Shown here: positions 22,473 to 31,644 of the stretch, piece by piece
Numbering within the stretch: position 1 is the first letter of the stretch
How the letters are laid out: every line of letters starts with the position of its first letter
Assembly (NCBI GenBank): GCA_019414445.1
Contig: DXMA01000012.1
Span: 1 to 64,000, forward strand
From: Collinsella sp.
GTDB lineage: Bacteria; Actinomycetota; Coriobacteriia; Coriobacteriales; Coriobacteriaceae
DNA: 64,000 nucleotides
Direction: 5' to 3'
The notes under the pieces: generated by a model
The model's database searches: none
Told to the model about the DNA's origin: nothing
The model's input: only the letters and a program-made list of their open reading frames with translations
Position numbers and translations under genes: made by a program

Positions 22473-23351
22473 ATGAACAAGCCGAGTGTTTCTGCCGGCG
22501 TCGTTGCCGGCGTTGCTCTGGGAGCCGCGGCGCTTGGTGCGGCCGCTGTCGCTGTTCGTGCTGCCTGTCTGCAGGTCGCGAGGACCCGCAACGGGTTGGC
22601 ACGTGTGAAGCGTGTGCACGACGAGAGCGGTGACGGGGTCCGCGTGCTCGTACAGGGCGGCGTCTACCAAAGCGCGAGCTATGTTGGCGATCGTTGGGCG
22701 GAGCCAGTCTTTGCGTACTATCGTGCATTTGACGATGTGTTTGAGGCTGAGGACGCAATGCGTGATGCTTACGGGCATGGTATCGACCGCATGCTTATGC
22801 TGGGCGGCGGCGGGTTTGCCTATCCCAAGTTTGCGCTGATGTCGCACGAGGGCCTGCGCATGGACGTCATCGAGTATGACGGAGAGATAACGCGCTTGGC
22901 GCGCCGTTGGTTCTATCTGGATGAACTGGAGCACACGGTGGGCGATCGCCTGCGGGTGATTACCGCCGAGGCTCGCTCGTATCTGGGTGTGACGAGCGTG
23001 GGCCATCGTCGCTACGACGTCGTTGTGAGCGACTGCTTTGGCGGTGCCGAGCCCGTGCGCGAGCTGGCGACCGTTGAGGCGCTGCGCCTGGTGCGGGGCA
23101 GCCTGAACCCCGGGGGTATCTACGTGGCCAATATCGTGAGCGCAAACGAGGGGAGCGATGTGACGTTCCTTCGCGACTGCGCTGCCACGGCGCTCGAGGT
23201 ATTCGTCCACGCCTGGGTGGTCCCATGTGGCGATGCGAAGTTCAGCGGCGAGGAAAACTACCTGCTCATCGCCAGCGACGGCGACTACGCCTTTGCCGAA
23301 GCCGTGCCCTTCGACACCGACTTCCTCGGCACCGTCCTTCACGACAAGTAA
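22473..23351 (+). CDS. Spermidine-synthase-like methyltransferase-fold protein
   Basis: A 292-aa protein with a hydrophobic Ala/Val-rich N-terminal segment (about 8-33) that could be a membrane anchor. It then has a Rossmann domain resembling spermidine synthase: RMLMLGGGGFAYPK near residue 108, VIEYDGEITRLARRWF near 130 and YDVVVSDCFGG near 183. The polyamine-site residues of true spermidine synthases are not clearly conserved, so the substrate is unknown. Its ATG directly follows the elp3 TAG, indicating an operon. Confidence 0.8.
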   Translation: MNKPSVSAGVVAGVALGAAALGAAAVAVRAACLQVARTRNGLARVKRVHDESGDGVRVLVQGGVYQSASYVGDRWAEPVFAYYRAFDDVFEAEDAMRDAYGHGIDRMLMLGGGGFAYPKFALMSHEGLRMDVIEYDGEITRLARRWFYLDELEHTVGDRLRVITAEARSYLGVTSVGHRRYDVVVSDCFGGAEPVRELATVEALRLVRGSLNPGGIYVANIVSANEGSDVTFLRDCAATALEVFVHAWVVPCGDAKFSGEENYLLIASDGDYAFAEAVPFDTDFLGTVLHDK

Positions 23352-23378
23352 GTCTCCCCGTCCCAAAAAAGACTGGTC

Positions 23379-25823
23379 TTAGGCGTGGTCGCGCCAGCCG
23401 TGAACGCGCTGCTTCATGCCCTCTATGTCGAGCACGCCTTCGGCAAAGCCCTTGCGCACGAGCTCTTCGGGAACAAACTCGTCGTAGCGGTCAAAGTAAG
23501 GCACCTCGCCAGGATAGACGAGCTCGATGGGATCGAAGTCCTTTTCGGCCTCGGCGGCGAGCACCTCAAAGAACGTCTCCTCGTCGGCCTTCATCTTAAA
23601 CTGCATAAAGTACGGGCGTGACGGGTCGAGTCCGCGAAGGCCCAGCTCAGCGGCGCATTTGATTTTAAGCATGCGCTCGAGTGCTAGGAAGGCGTAGCTG
23701 CCCAACCAGGGGAAGAGCACCCAGGTGTCGCCACCCAGGTTGATGAGCGGCTTGGTTCCCGCCCCCGAAATCTCGGCGGTATGACGAGCCTGCGCCAAGC
23801 GGGCCCGTGCGTTACCCATAAGGTACGGATATGTCGCGTGCTCGTTGAGCGCCTTGCGCATGCGCTCGAGCACATGCGTGTTAATGTCGCCGGGGCAGTC
23901 GCCAAAGTAGGCCGGCACCCGGCCCTTGACCTGCGTGGCAAAGACAGTGTGGCGCTTCCAGTCCACTTCCTCGACAATCCAGCAGTGTCCGGCGATGGCG
24001 ATGCGCTCACCGGGCGGGGGCGGATTAACGATCGTGCCCAGCTCAGCAGATTCGCTCCGGACGGTAAACTCCTCGTTTTCCTGGAACACGGCGTAGAACT
24101 TAAAGTTGTTGATGATGCGCTCGCCCGCGAGACCCACGATGAGCCCGCCACCTTCGGTGACCTGGATATGGTCGATCTTAATGAGGTGACGTAGCAGCAC
24201 ACGGTAATCGTCTGCCGAGACACGGTGGAAATAGCTGAGCGTGAGCACGCGCTGGGCAAGTTCGGCCGGCGTGAGCTCGCCGGTGCTGGTGAGGGTCGAC
24301 ATAGTCTGGTGATAGAGCAGGCTGTAGGGGAGACGATCGAGCTTGGGTGGCTCGACCCACTTTTCCTCGCGATAGAGTTGTACGAGCGCGATACCCTGCA
24401 GGAGCTTCCAGGGAATGGTTTCGGGCATCATCGTGCGCGGCTCGGGCTCTTCCTCGCGCATGACAAACCACATCTCGGGCGGAAGATCGCGACGGCCCGT
24501 GCGCCCCATGCGCTGCAAAAAGGAGCTAACGGTAAACGGCGCGTCAATCTGGAAGGCGCGCTCCAGGCGGCCGATATCGATACCGAGCTCCAACGTAGAG
24601 GTGGTGACGGTTGTCTGCGTCTGCTCCTCGTCGCGCATGAGCTCCTCGGCCGTCTCGCGTAGCGATGCCGAAAGATTGCCGTGATGGATGAGAAAACGGT
24701 CGGGCTCGTGCCGGCTCTCGCAGTAGCTGCGCAGCATGGAGCACACGGCCTCTGCCTCCTCGCGCGAGTTGGCAAAGACCAGGCATTTGCGGCCGCGCGT
24801 ATGCTCAAAGATATAGCCCATGCCGGGGTCGGCGTTGTCGGGCGCCGTGTCGGTGGGGTTGAGAAGCGCCTGCTCGGTCGCTCGTGGGATGTCGACTTCG
24901 CCCTCGGGGGCCGAGGAAGTGCGACGGTCTTTGGGAGCGGCCTTGCCCCGCGCCTGCTCACGACGTTGACGGTGTTCTTCCTGTGTAAGCTGTCCGCTGT
25001 GGCACATGTCTTGTCCGGATGCGGGCAGCGCCGCGGGCGCCGCCGTCTCAATACGCTCGCAAGCAAGCACCTCGGCTTCTTGTGGACCTGTGCCTACGAA
25101 TCCTCGTTGCTGAGCCTGGGGGCCCGAGTTGTAGAAGTGCTCCATGGAGATGCGCCACACGCGGTGCGGTTCCTCAAAGCGGGGGATAACGCAGTCGCGC
25201 CCCGTTCCCTGCGAGAGAAAGGCGCCCGTGCGCTCGGGGTCGCCGATGGTGGCCGAAAGGCCAATGCGGCAGGGCTGCACGCCTGCCATGCGCGAGAGGC
25301 GCTCGATAAGACAGAGCGTCTGCCCGCCGCGGTCGCCGCGCATGAGCGAATGGACTTCGTCGATAACCACATAGCGCAGGTCGCAAAACATGCGCGGGAT
25401 CGCCATGTGCTTATGGATCAGGAGCGCCTCGAGCGACTCGGGCGTAATCTGTAGGATGCCGCTCGGTTTTTTGATGAGTTTGGCCTTGTGTGATTGCGAG
25501 ACATCGCCATGCCAGTGCCAGACGGGGATATCGGCTTCTTCGCACAGGTCGTTGAGGCGGACGAATTGGTCGTTGATGAGCGCCTTGAGGGGGCCAATGT
25601 AGAGGGCGCCCACGCTTGCGGGCGGGTTCTCCCAAAACTCGGTCAGGATGGGAAAGAAGGCTGCCTCGGTTTTGCCGGAAGCCGTGGATGCCGTCAGGAG
25701 CACATTATCTTGCGTGTTAAAGATGGCATCAGCTGCTGCAACCTGGATAGAGCGTAGGCTCTCCCAATCGTGGGAGTAGATGAAGTCTTGGATAAACGGG
25801 GCGTAGCGGTCAAAGGCGTTCAC
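23379..25823 (-). CDS. sngC: Shango-like defence helicase (SngC / BrxHI-like)
   Basis: An 814-aa Lhr-like DEAD/DEAH superfamily-2 helicase. Walker A TASTASGKT is near residue 44, then IGPLKALINDQ, the Walker B DEVH in VIDEVHSLMRGDRGG and GLSATIGDP. Domain 2 has LIHHGNLSASLRE, TSTLELGIDIGRL and QRMGRTGRR. An unusual Gln/Arg-rich insert (about 240-330) separates the lobes. I chose GTG 25823 because AAAGGAGG lies four bases upstream. It is last gene of a TerB-ATPase-helicase operon; this set matches my memory of the Shango anti-phage system, and the ATPase-helicase pair also occurs as BrxD-BrxHI in BREX type 2. Confidence 0.75.
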   Translation of the reverse strand: MNAFDRYAPFIQDFIYSHDWESLRSIQVAAADAIFNTQDNVLLTASTASGKTEAAFFPILTEFWENPPASVGALYIGPLKALINDQFVRLNDLCEEADIPVWHWHGDVSQSHKAKLIKKPSGILQITPESLEALLIHKHMAIPRMFCDLRYVVIDEVHSLMRGDRGGQTLCLIERLSRMAGVQPCRIGLSATIGDPERTGAFLSQGTGRDCVIPRFEEPHRVWRISMEHFYNSGPQAQQRGFVGTGPQEAEVLACERIETAAPAALPASGQDMCHSGQLTQEEHRQRREQARGKAAPKDRRTSSAPEGEVDIPRATEQALLNPTDTAPDNADPGMGYIFEHTRGRKCLVFANSREEAEAVCSMLRSYCESRHEPDRFLIHHGNLSASLRETAEELMRDEEQTQTTVTTSTLELGIDIGRLERAFQIDAPFTVSSFLQRMGRTGRRDLPPEMWFVMREEEPEPRTMMPETIPWKLLQGIALVQLYREEKWVEPPKLDRLPYSLLYHQTMSTLTSTGELTPAELAQRVLTLSYFHRVSADDYRVLLRHLIKIDHIQVTEGGGLIVGLAGERIINNFKFYAVFQENEEFTVRSESAELGTIVNPPPPGERIAIAGHCWIVEEVDWKRHTVFATQVKGRVPAYFGDCPGDINTHVLERMRKALNEHATYPYLMGNARARLAQARHTAEISGAGTKPLINLGGDTWVLFPWLGSYAFLALERMLKIKCAAELGLRGLDPSRPYFMQFKMKADEETFFEVLAAEAEKDFDPIELVYPGEVPYFDRYDEFVPEELVRKGFAEGVLDIEGMKQRVHGWRDHA

Positions 25824-25904
25824 GGGGCCTCCTTTCAACAACGAATCTCTCAACGCGGCTGGCAACGGCTTGCTGCATTACTGCTTCAACGTTTGCCCAG
25901 ATAA

Positions 25905-25941
25905 AACCTGCCAAAATAAACCTGTCCCTTTTTGGTAGGTT
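25905..25941. repeat. Hairpin between sngB and sngC, GGGACAG apex
   Basis: AACCTGCCAAAA (25905-25916) pairs with TTTTGGTAGGTT (25930-25941) at 11 of 12 positions; the loop TAAACCTGTCCCT reads AGGGACAGGTTTA on the coding strand. The right arm includes the first base pairs of the ATPase stop codon. It may uncouple expression of the helicase from the two upstream genes. The other bases from 25866 to 25904 show nothing. Confidence 0.65.
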
Positions 25942-27244
25942 AGATGGTGAACTCGGCGAAGTTGCGGTTGCCGCCTGCGGTGCCGGTGTCGCCTGTTGCG
26001 GCTGCCGGCGCCAGCGCGTCGCCGCCGACGCTTTGCAGCAGCTCGGCCACATTTGCATCGGGGTTCTGACACAGGATATCGAGCAGCTCGATAAAGTCAC
26101 GGATAACCTCACGCGGCGTCAAGTGCGTATCGGTTCCCACGCGGCCGAACTCAATCTTGAGAAAGTCCACCAAGTCGTTTTCGGCAAGCGTGGGCGTCCA
26201 GCCAAAGTAGCCGGCATGGATCTGCATGAGTTTTTCGATGAGCACCAGTAGCTCCTCGTAGGTGAGTGGCTGCAGGCGGATGATGGGCGCGAGCATGTCC
26301 TTAAGGTCTTCGCGCGCAAAGCGGCCCTGAGCGAGTCGGCTGCGCAGGGCCTCGTAGGAGAACACGCCGCGGCGGCGGTCTTCGATGGAGGTTGGCGTGC
26401 CGCCCATGATCATGCCCAGGTACTGCGCCTTGCCCTGGAGCGTGTCGTTGTACATAGTCAGGATCTTCTCGTAGTTGTATTGGCGCGTGATGGCGTTGGG
26501 AATCTTATACAGATTCACGAGCTCGTCGATGAGCACCAGCATGCCCTTGTAGCCACTGCAAACCAAAAAGCGCGCAATGAGCTTAACGTAGTCGTACCAG
26601 TCGTCATCGCTGATGATGGTCGAGGAGCCCAGCTCGGCGCGTGCCTCGCTCTTGGTGCGGTATTCGCCGCGAATCCATTTGGTCACGCGGCTCATGGTCT
26701 CTTCGTCGCCCCCGGATGCGGCCATGCGATAGCGGCGGAGCATGCGGGTGAAGTCGAAGCCGTGGACCATCTCCTCGAGCGGGGCCAGTTGGGCATTGAC
26801 GACCGACTCGTCGACGTCGGCACACGAGGCGACCCAGCGATCCAGAATAAGGTTGAGCGCACCGCCCTCGGGGCGCGTCTTGGTCGATATATTGCGGATG
26901 AGCTCGCGGTAGGTGGCAAGGCCCTGTCCCTGACCGCCCTGCAGGCGGCGCTCGGGCGACAGGTCGGCATCAGCGACGACGAACCCCTCGCCCATGGCGT
27001 GCGTGCGGATAGTCTGGAGCAAAAAGCTCTTGCCGGCGCCGTAACGACCGACCAGAAAGCGGAAGCTCGCGCCACCGTCGGCGATGAGACTCAGATCGGT
27101 GAGCAGGGCGCGGATCTCGACCTCGCGCCCTACGGTGATGTAAGGAAGGCCGATGCGCGGGACCACGCCGCCCTTGAGCGAGTTGAGAATGACGGCAGCG
27201 ACGCGCTTGGGCACGCGAGATGCTGCGGATGCGGTATCACTCAT
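25940..27244 (-). CDS. sngB: Shango-like defence ATPase (SngB / BrxD, DUF2791)
   Basis: A 434-aa P-loop ATPase of the DUF2791/BrxD family. Walker A GRYGAGKS is at residues 66-73, followed by VADADLSPERRL and a Walker-B-like MLVLIDELVNLYK near 230. A sensor-like MGGTPTSIEDRRRGVFSYEALRSRL block follows, with a helical C-terminal part. Its ATG overlaps the TGA of the upstream TerB gene (ATGAGTGA), so the two are coupled. In known systems this ATPase works with the Lhr-like helicase encoded downstream. No pglZ, pglX or other BREX genes are present nearby. Confidence 0.78.
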   Translation of the reverse strand: MSDTASAASRVPKRVAAVILNSLKGGVVPRIGLPYITVGREVEIRALLTDLSLIADGGASFRFLVGRYGAGKSFLLQTIRTHAMGEGFVVADADLSPERRLQGGQGQGLATYRELIRNISTKTRPEGGALNLILDRWVASCADVDESVVNAQLAPLEEMVHGFDFTRMLRRYRMAASGGDEETMSRVTKWIRGEYRTKSEARAELGSSTIISDDDWYDYVKLIARFLVCSGYKGMLVLIDELVNLYKIPNAITRQYNYEKILTMYNDTLQGKAQYLGMIMGGTPTSIEDRRRGVFSYEALRSRLAQGRFAREDLKDMLAPIIRLQPLTYEELLVLIEKLMQIHAGYFGWTPTLAENDLVDFLKIEFGRVGTDTHLTPREVIRDFIELLDILCQNPDANVAELLQSVGGDALAPAAATGDTGTAGGNRNFAEFTI

Positions 27245-28991
27245 GGTCTAGGTATCCTCTCACGTCTGCTTCGTAGTCCTCGATAATCTGCGGCCCTGCT
27301 GCGCTAAATTCAATTACGGTGTCGCCCACCAGGTCAAAGAGCGCCTCGTTGATGGTATCGACGAGCATGTCCTCGCTCTGCTCCGATTGCACTACCGCCG
27401 ATTCCGCCTGTACTGCGTTGTGCTCGAGCAGAGCGCGGAGATAGGCGTTTGCGGCGGGCGCGAGTTCGTTTGTGGCGTCAGCGGGCGTAGCAGCTGCGAA
27501 CGTGGGCGTCGGCGCGAGAAGCGGTGCCACGACACCAAACTGTTCGGTGGATATGGTCGGCTCGTCGGACTCGTCCTGCCCTGCAGCCGCCGCGACCGCC
27601 TCGACCATCGCGTCGGCTACGGGCTCGGCTTCCGGTTGCCCTGAGTCCGCTGCCTCGGCTTCTGCGGACGAGCCGTCCTCGCGTTCCTCGTCAATCAAAA
27701 GCGCCTCGCGCGTTTGTGCGGCGGCGCTCCGAATATGCCCCAGCTGACTCAGATCGATATCGATCTTGACGGGCTGGTGTGCGGCGTCCCACGAAAGCCA
27801 TGCCACAATCTCGTCATCGATAATCTTGGCCAGATATTTGGGGACCTTTTCTTCCTTAAGGGGATGGGCAGGGTCCAGCGCCAGGCGCAGGCGTTGGTCG
27901 CAGGCGCGCATCATTTCACCGAGCTTGCTGCTCTTTTGCCTACTACCGTGGATACGCATGCATTCCCAAAAGCCGTTTTGGCAACGGTAGATATGGATGG
28001 GGTCCAGACGGTATTCGCAGTCCTCGTGGCGCTCGGGCGCAAAGAATACGGCCGAGGCAAACATGGTGTAGGGCATTGCCGTCTCCTCCCCAAATAAACT
28101 TGCCACGATGCCGGTCTTTCGGTGCGTGTCATAGTAGCGCGCCATGCGGACATACACGGCGCACGCCACGTGGCGCAGATCGCGGTGGTGGCTGCGGTCG
28201 AGCCGCGAGCTACTTAGGTTGTACGTGGAGAGGGCGTTGATGGCGGCCATGAGTCGCTCCTCGCGCACCTCATCGGGCGGAAGGGGGAGCGTGGGCTCGG
28301 AGGTTTTGCGACGCTTAGGGGTCTGGCCGGACGGTGCCGGTACAAGGTCTCGTGCCGCGCGCCGCAGTTCGATAAGGGCGTTATCGAACATGACGGTTTT
28401 AGAGTCGCGAAGCAGCTTGGGGTCGAGCCCGTGGAACACGGCGTAATCTTGCAGCCACACGCGCGCAAACCGGTCGATGCCGGGCTCGAAGGCGCGATAG
28501 ACATCCCAAAAAGCCCTGATCTTGTTAAAACCATCGAGTGGATCATCTACGCCAATGCCGCAGATCAGCTCATAGAGATACAGAAAGGCAAAGGACGTAG
28601 ACGTTTCCTCGACGGTTCCGCGGCGCACTTGGGCACGCCAGGTAAAGTAGCCGCGCAGCTGCCGGTCGCTCATGGCGTTGTAGGTGGGAAAGTACGACTT
28701 AAAGGTGCCGTTGTAGGGACAGTCGTCCTCAAAGTCGGCCATCAGCAGGCCCTGGCGGTAAAAAAGCTCGGCTTCCGAAAGCCAGCGGCCCGCACCGCCC
28801 TTGGGGTCATCCTGCCAGCGCGATATCTCGCGCATTTTACGGTACTGGTCGGGGAGGAAATTCTGCATCTGTCGGCCGGTTTTGAGAATCGGCTCGTCTG
28901 CGTAGGTTTCGTTTGAGAAGCGGGCGGACTGATGGGTCCGGGCCTCGGCCATGATGCGCTCGATGAGCATCTTGATGTCCTGGTCGGCCAC
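27237..28991 (-). CDS. sngA: Shango-like TerB-domain protein (SngA)
   Basis: A 584-aa protein starting at a GTG with AGGAGGAG just upstream. Residues about 40-260 resemble the TerB-N region: MREISRWQDDPKGGAGRWLSEAELFYRQGLLMADF is the recognisable stretch, followed by YFTWRAQVRRG and FLYLYELICGIGVDD. About 265-440 is a second helical domain. Residues about 440-540 form an acidic Ala/Glu low-complexity linker, before a short C-terminal TerB-C-like segment. It is first gene of the three-gene operon and 4 bp-coupled to the ATPase. Identity as SngA is by domain content and gene order, not by alignment. Confidence 0.72.
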   Translation of the reverse strand: MADQDIKMLIERIMAEARTHQSARFSNETYADEPILKTGRQMQNFLPDQYRKMREISRWQDDPKGGAGRWLSEAELFYRQGLLMADFEDDCPYNGTFKSYFPTYNAMSDRQLRGYFTWRAQVRRGTVEETSTSFAFLYLYELICGIGVDDPLDGFNKIRAFWDVYRAFEPGIDRFARVWLQDYAVFHGLDPKLLRDSKTVMFDNALIELRRAARDLVPAPSGQTPKRRKTSEPTLPLPPDEVREERLMAAINALSTYNLSSSRLDRSHHRDLRHVACAVYVRMARYYDTHRKTGIVASLFGEETAMPYTMFASAVFFAPERHEDCEYRLDPIHIYRCQNGFWECMRIHGSRQKSSKLGEMMRACDQRLRLALDPAHPLKEEKVPKYLAKIIDDEIVAWLSWDAAHQPVKIDIDLSQLGHIRSAAAQTREALLIDEEREDGSSAEAEAADSGQPEAEPVADAMVEAVAAAAGQDESDEPTISTEQFGVVAPLLAPTPTFAAATPADATNELAPAANAYLRALLEHNAVQAESAVVQSEQSEDMLVDTINEALFDLVGDTVIEFSAAGPQIIEDYEADVRGYLDHE

Positions 28992-29078
28992 CGCTCCTCC
29001 TCTCGAACACAGCTACGGTGACCTCATATCATAGCACAGCATCAAACAGATGTTCGAGATGCCGCTGCGTTGATAGAT

Positions 29079-29795
29079 TTAGAACAGGAGGGCGTAGATG
29101 ACGGCGATGACGACGGAGGGAAGCATATTGGCCGTGCGGAAGGTCTGAGGACGGATGAGGTTGACGCCGACACAGAAGATGAGCATGGAACCTACGAGCG
29201 AAAGGCTGTTGAGGGCAGCTGTGGTCATGATGGGGGAGAGCGCGCCGGCAAACAACGTGATCGTCCCCTGGAACACGGCGACGGGCAGGGCCGAGAAGAT
29301 GCAGCCGCGGCCAAGCGAGGCCGTCATGGTGCAGACGATGATGCAGTCCAGTGCGCCCTTGAGGGCAAGCGTTGACCAGTCGCCGAGCAGACCGTCCTGG
29401 ATCGATCCCACAATGGCCATGGCGCCAATGCACACGGTGAGTGAAGTCGAGACAAAAGCGTTGGTGAACTCGTTATCGCCCTCACTGCCAGTCTTGCGCT
29501 TGAGCCATTCGCCAAGGTTCTCGATGGCGGCTTCCAAGTTGACGGCCTCGCCGATGAGCGAGCCGAGCGCAAATGAGACGATGAGCATGGTGGTACCGGT
29601 GGTCGCTAGCGCCTTTCCATCGATGATGAGCATCTTTTGCATGGTGCCGCCCAGGCCGATAAACAGGACGCACAGCCCCGATGCTTTCATGAGCGTGTCT
29701 TGGATGCGCGGTGTAATGAAGCGGCCGCCCGCTAATCCCAAAAGACCGCCCGCAACTAAAAGCGCAACGTTGATGATTGTTCCCAAGCCCGGCAT
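29079..29795 (-). CDS. DUF554 membrane protein
   Basis: A 238-aa integral membrane protein with about seven hydrophobic segments, starting MPGLGTIINVALLVAGGLLG as in the DUF554 (YdfK-like) family. Conserved stretches GSLIGEAVNLE, FVSTSLTVCIGAMAIVGSIQDGL and LDCIIVCTMTASLGRG are present. ATG 29795 is chosen because AGGAGGG lies upstream; the longer frame has none. Transport of a small solute has been suggested for the family but is unproven. Monocistronic, downstream of the sng operon in the same direction. Confidence 0.88.
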   Translation of the reverse strand: MPGLGTIINVALLVAGGLLGLAGGRFITPRIQDTLMKASGLCVLFIGLGGTMQKMLIIDGKALATTGTTMLIVSFALGSLIGEAVNLEAAIENLGEWLKRKTGSEGDNEFTNAFVSTSLTVCIGAMAIVGSIQDGLLGDWSTLALKGALDCIIVCTMTASLGRGCIFSALPVAVFQGTITLFAGALSPIMTTAALNSLSLVGSMLIFCVGVNLIRPQTFRTANMLPSVVIAVIYALLF

Positions 29796-29913
29796 GAGCC
29801 CTCCTGTATTGATGCCAACGTGGCAATCGTAGCAGAACGAAATGCGAGGCACATCGCGACTCATCTAATACGTTATATAAGTGGTATTAGGAATGATGCG
29901 CAGCATTTAAGCC

Positions 29914-31344
29914 TCAGGTGGTTGTCGGGACATAGGGGTAGTAGTCAAAGCGCAGTGTCATAAGCCGCTGCGGGGATTCAATAGCCGCGGCGATGATATT
30001 GGCATCGCGGGCACGATCAAACCCTTCGAGTTCGATCTGATACGAGACGTCTTGCATAATGTCCAGACGTCGCCAGGCTAGAAGTGTGTCGCCATCGAAT
30101 TCCAAGGTCTTGCCTCCGTCTGGGGCAACGGCGTATAGACGCAGTTTAGCGGTGGTTGCAGGGTCGACAACCGTGACCTTTTTAATTTCGTTTCGAGTAT
30201 TCTTGGCGCCCAACAAGGTGAGCAGTGTTGGGGCCACGACCTCGCCCGATGGCAAAAAGACGACTTCGATGGATTCGGGAAATGCGATGATGGCCGACTT
30301 GCGGACGGGCTGATTGGCGGCGGCAACTTCGATGTTTGCAGCATCGATGACCTCTGTGTGGTCGAGGGCGGCAAGCACGCAGCAGTTACCTTCATCGATC
30401 TCCTGAGGATCAGCAAGCCCCAGACTGTCCGCGAGCTCGGGATCGTTTGGACCGGTAGCGGGCTCATTCGGTGCTTCGAAAGAAGCTGGGACGCTGTTTG
30501 TCGGCGACGGCGTGTCGCCCGCACCTGCTTCTTTGTCCGTGCTCTCTTCTTGTATGGTTGCGTTGATGGGTTCGTCGTTTGAGGGGAGCGTCTTGGCGTC
30601 AAGCGCGGAGGGGACAATCCCGACGGCTCCGGATCCGTTCCACTCCATCTCGAGAAGCGCCGGGTCGGCAAGAATGCGTTGCCTGCCTAGCGTGTGGGTA
30701 TCGATCGCAATAGGGCCTGCCTCCGTCCCGCGCGTAAGGCTGAGCGATCCGGCTGGCTTCTCGAAATGAATGTCTGTGTCTTCGGTGCTGGCGGCGTAGA
30801 ACAGCAGGGATGCTTCTCCCGCCGCGATGGCATCGGTGCCCGCCTTGGTCAGCCGCAGCGATGCCGTGAATGAGAGGGTGGGCTGCACATCGTCTGCATT
30901 CGCGGCGGCGCAGCCCAGACATATACCGCCTCCTTTCTCGAAAAACGCACCGTCGAAGGCGACCTTCGCTCCGTTCGCCGAGTCATCGACCGAAGCGATA
31001 TCGATGCGCAACCCCAAATCGCACGGATCGCCATCTGCATCGAGCACAATCGAGCGCCACGTGCAGACGGCGCACCCCGCCTGGGAGCCGTTTGCCTTGT
31101 TCGAACGATTGATATCCACGACTATCGAGCCGTCCGTATTACGACGAAGGCATCCCGAGGTTGAGATTGCGGCCTGTGCGAACGAAAAACGCTTGCACGC
31201 AATGGCGCTCGACGGATTTGGTGCGGAGCTTAGGGCTGCTGGTAAGGAGTCTGCCATGACGGGAGTCGCCCAAGCGGCGACAGGCGTTCCGGTTGCGAGC
31301 GCGCCGCAGAGTGCGACGACGGGCAAAAGGTTCTTCGATGCCAT
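29914..31344 (-). CDS. Large secreted Cys-rich surface protein, unknown
   Basis: A 476-aa protein with a signal peptide (about 1-30, cleavage near VAAWA/TP). The mature N-terminal half is Cys-rich, with paired CxxC-like motifs (AVCTW, GICLGCAA) and beta-strand patterns. A Pro/Glu/Thr-rich linker follows (about 255-315), then a C-terminal beta domain ending FDYYPYVPTTT. No membrane anchor or LPxTG motif is seen. AAGGAGACCCC precedes the ATG. It is last gene of a five-gene minus-strand cluster with three other exported proteins, so a shared surface complex is likely. Family not recognised. Confidence 0.65.
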   Translation of the reverse strand: MASKNLLPVVALCGALATGTPVAAWATPVMADSLPAALSSAPNPSSAIACKRFSFAQAAISTSGCLRRNTDGSIVVDINRSNKANGSQAGCAVCTWRSIVLDADGDPCDLGLRIDIASVDDSANGAKVAFDGAFFEKGGGICLGCAAANADDVQPTLSFTASLRLTKAGTDAIAAGEASLLFYAASTEDTDIHFEKPAGSLSLTRGTEAGPIAIDTHTLGRQRILADPALLEMEWNGSGAVGIVPSALDAKTLPSNDEPINATIQEESTDKEAGAGDTPSPTNSVPASFEAPNEPATGPNDPELADSLGLADPQEIDEGNCCVLAALDHTEVIDAANIEVAAANQPVRKSAIIAFPESIEVVFLPSGEVVAPTLLTLLGAKNTRNEIKKVTVVDPATTAKLRLYAVAPDGGKTLEFDGDTLLAWRRLDIMQDVSYQIELEGFDRARDANIIAAAIESPQRLMTLRFDYYPYVPTTT

Positions 31345-31362
31345 GGGGTCTCCTTAGCTAAT

Positions 31363-31644
31363 TTAGTGCGGCCTGTCCGTGTTTCGTTTCTGGCTGCGTT
31401 TGATGTGCAGACCGAGGCCGGCGGTTCCCGCGCCTGCTGTCGTGGCGCCTGCTGCCAAGAGCCATCGTCTGTCGTCTGTCTGTGCCAACGGTTCCTTGCA
31501 GTTGCCGCGGTCGAGCTCCGAGAGGTCGACCGTCACCTGCGTGGCGGCCTGCGCCTGTTCTTGCTGGGCAAAGGCCATGGCTGGCCCAAACGCTAGGATA
31601 CTGACGGCGGTGGCCAGGGCGACGGCCTTATGCCGTGTGCGCAC
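31363..31644 (-). CDS. Small exported, C-terminally anchored protein
   Basis: A 93-residue protein if started at GTG 31644. It has a basic n-region MRTRHK, a hydrophobic core ALATAVSILAFGPAMAFA and a likely cleavage before QQEQ, so a signal peptide. A short mature part with one Cys (RGNCKE) follows, then a second hydrophobic stretch WLLAAGATTAGAGTAGLGL and a basic tail KRSQKRN. That end looks like a membrane stop-transfer anchor without an LPxTG motif. It overlaps the upstream gene by 17 bp and ends 18 bp before the next. The start choice is uncertain. Confidence 0.5.
   Translation of the reverse strand: MRTRHKAVALATAVSILAFGPAMAFAQQEQAQAATQVTVDLSELDRGNCKEPLAQTDDRRWLLAAGATTAGAGTAGLGLHIKRSQKRNTDRPH

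Noticed and set aside
23379..27244. A BREX type 2 locus
   Set aside because: Only the BrxD-like ATPase and Lhr-like helicase are shared; there is no pglZ phosphatase, pglX methyltransferase, pglW kinase or pglY within the flanking genes.
6149..29898. Shared TATTAGGAATGAT before rubrerythrin and before DUF554 as a metal-regulator box
   Set aside because: A 13-base match between two places in 64 kb is expected by chance, the orientation relative to the genes is not meaningful, and it matches no known Fur, PerR or DtxR consensus.
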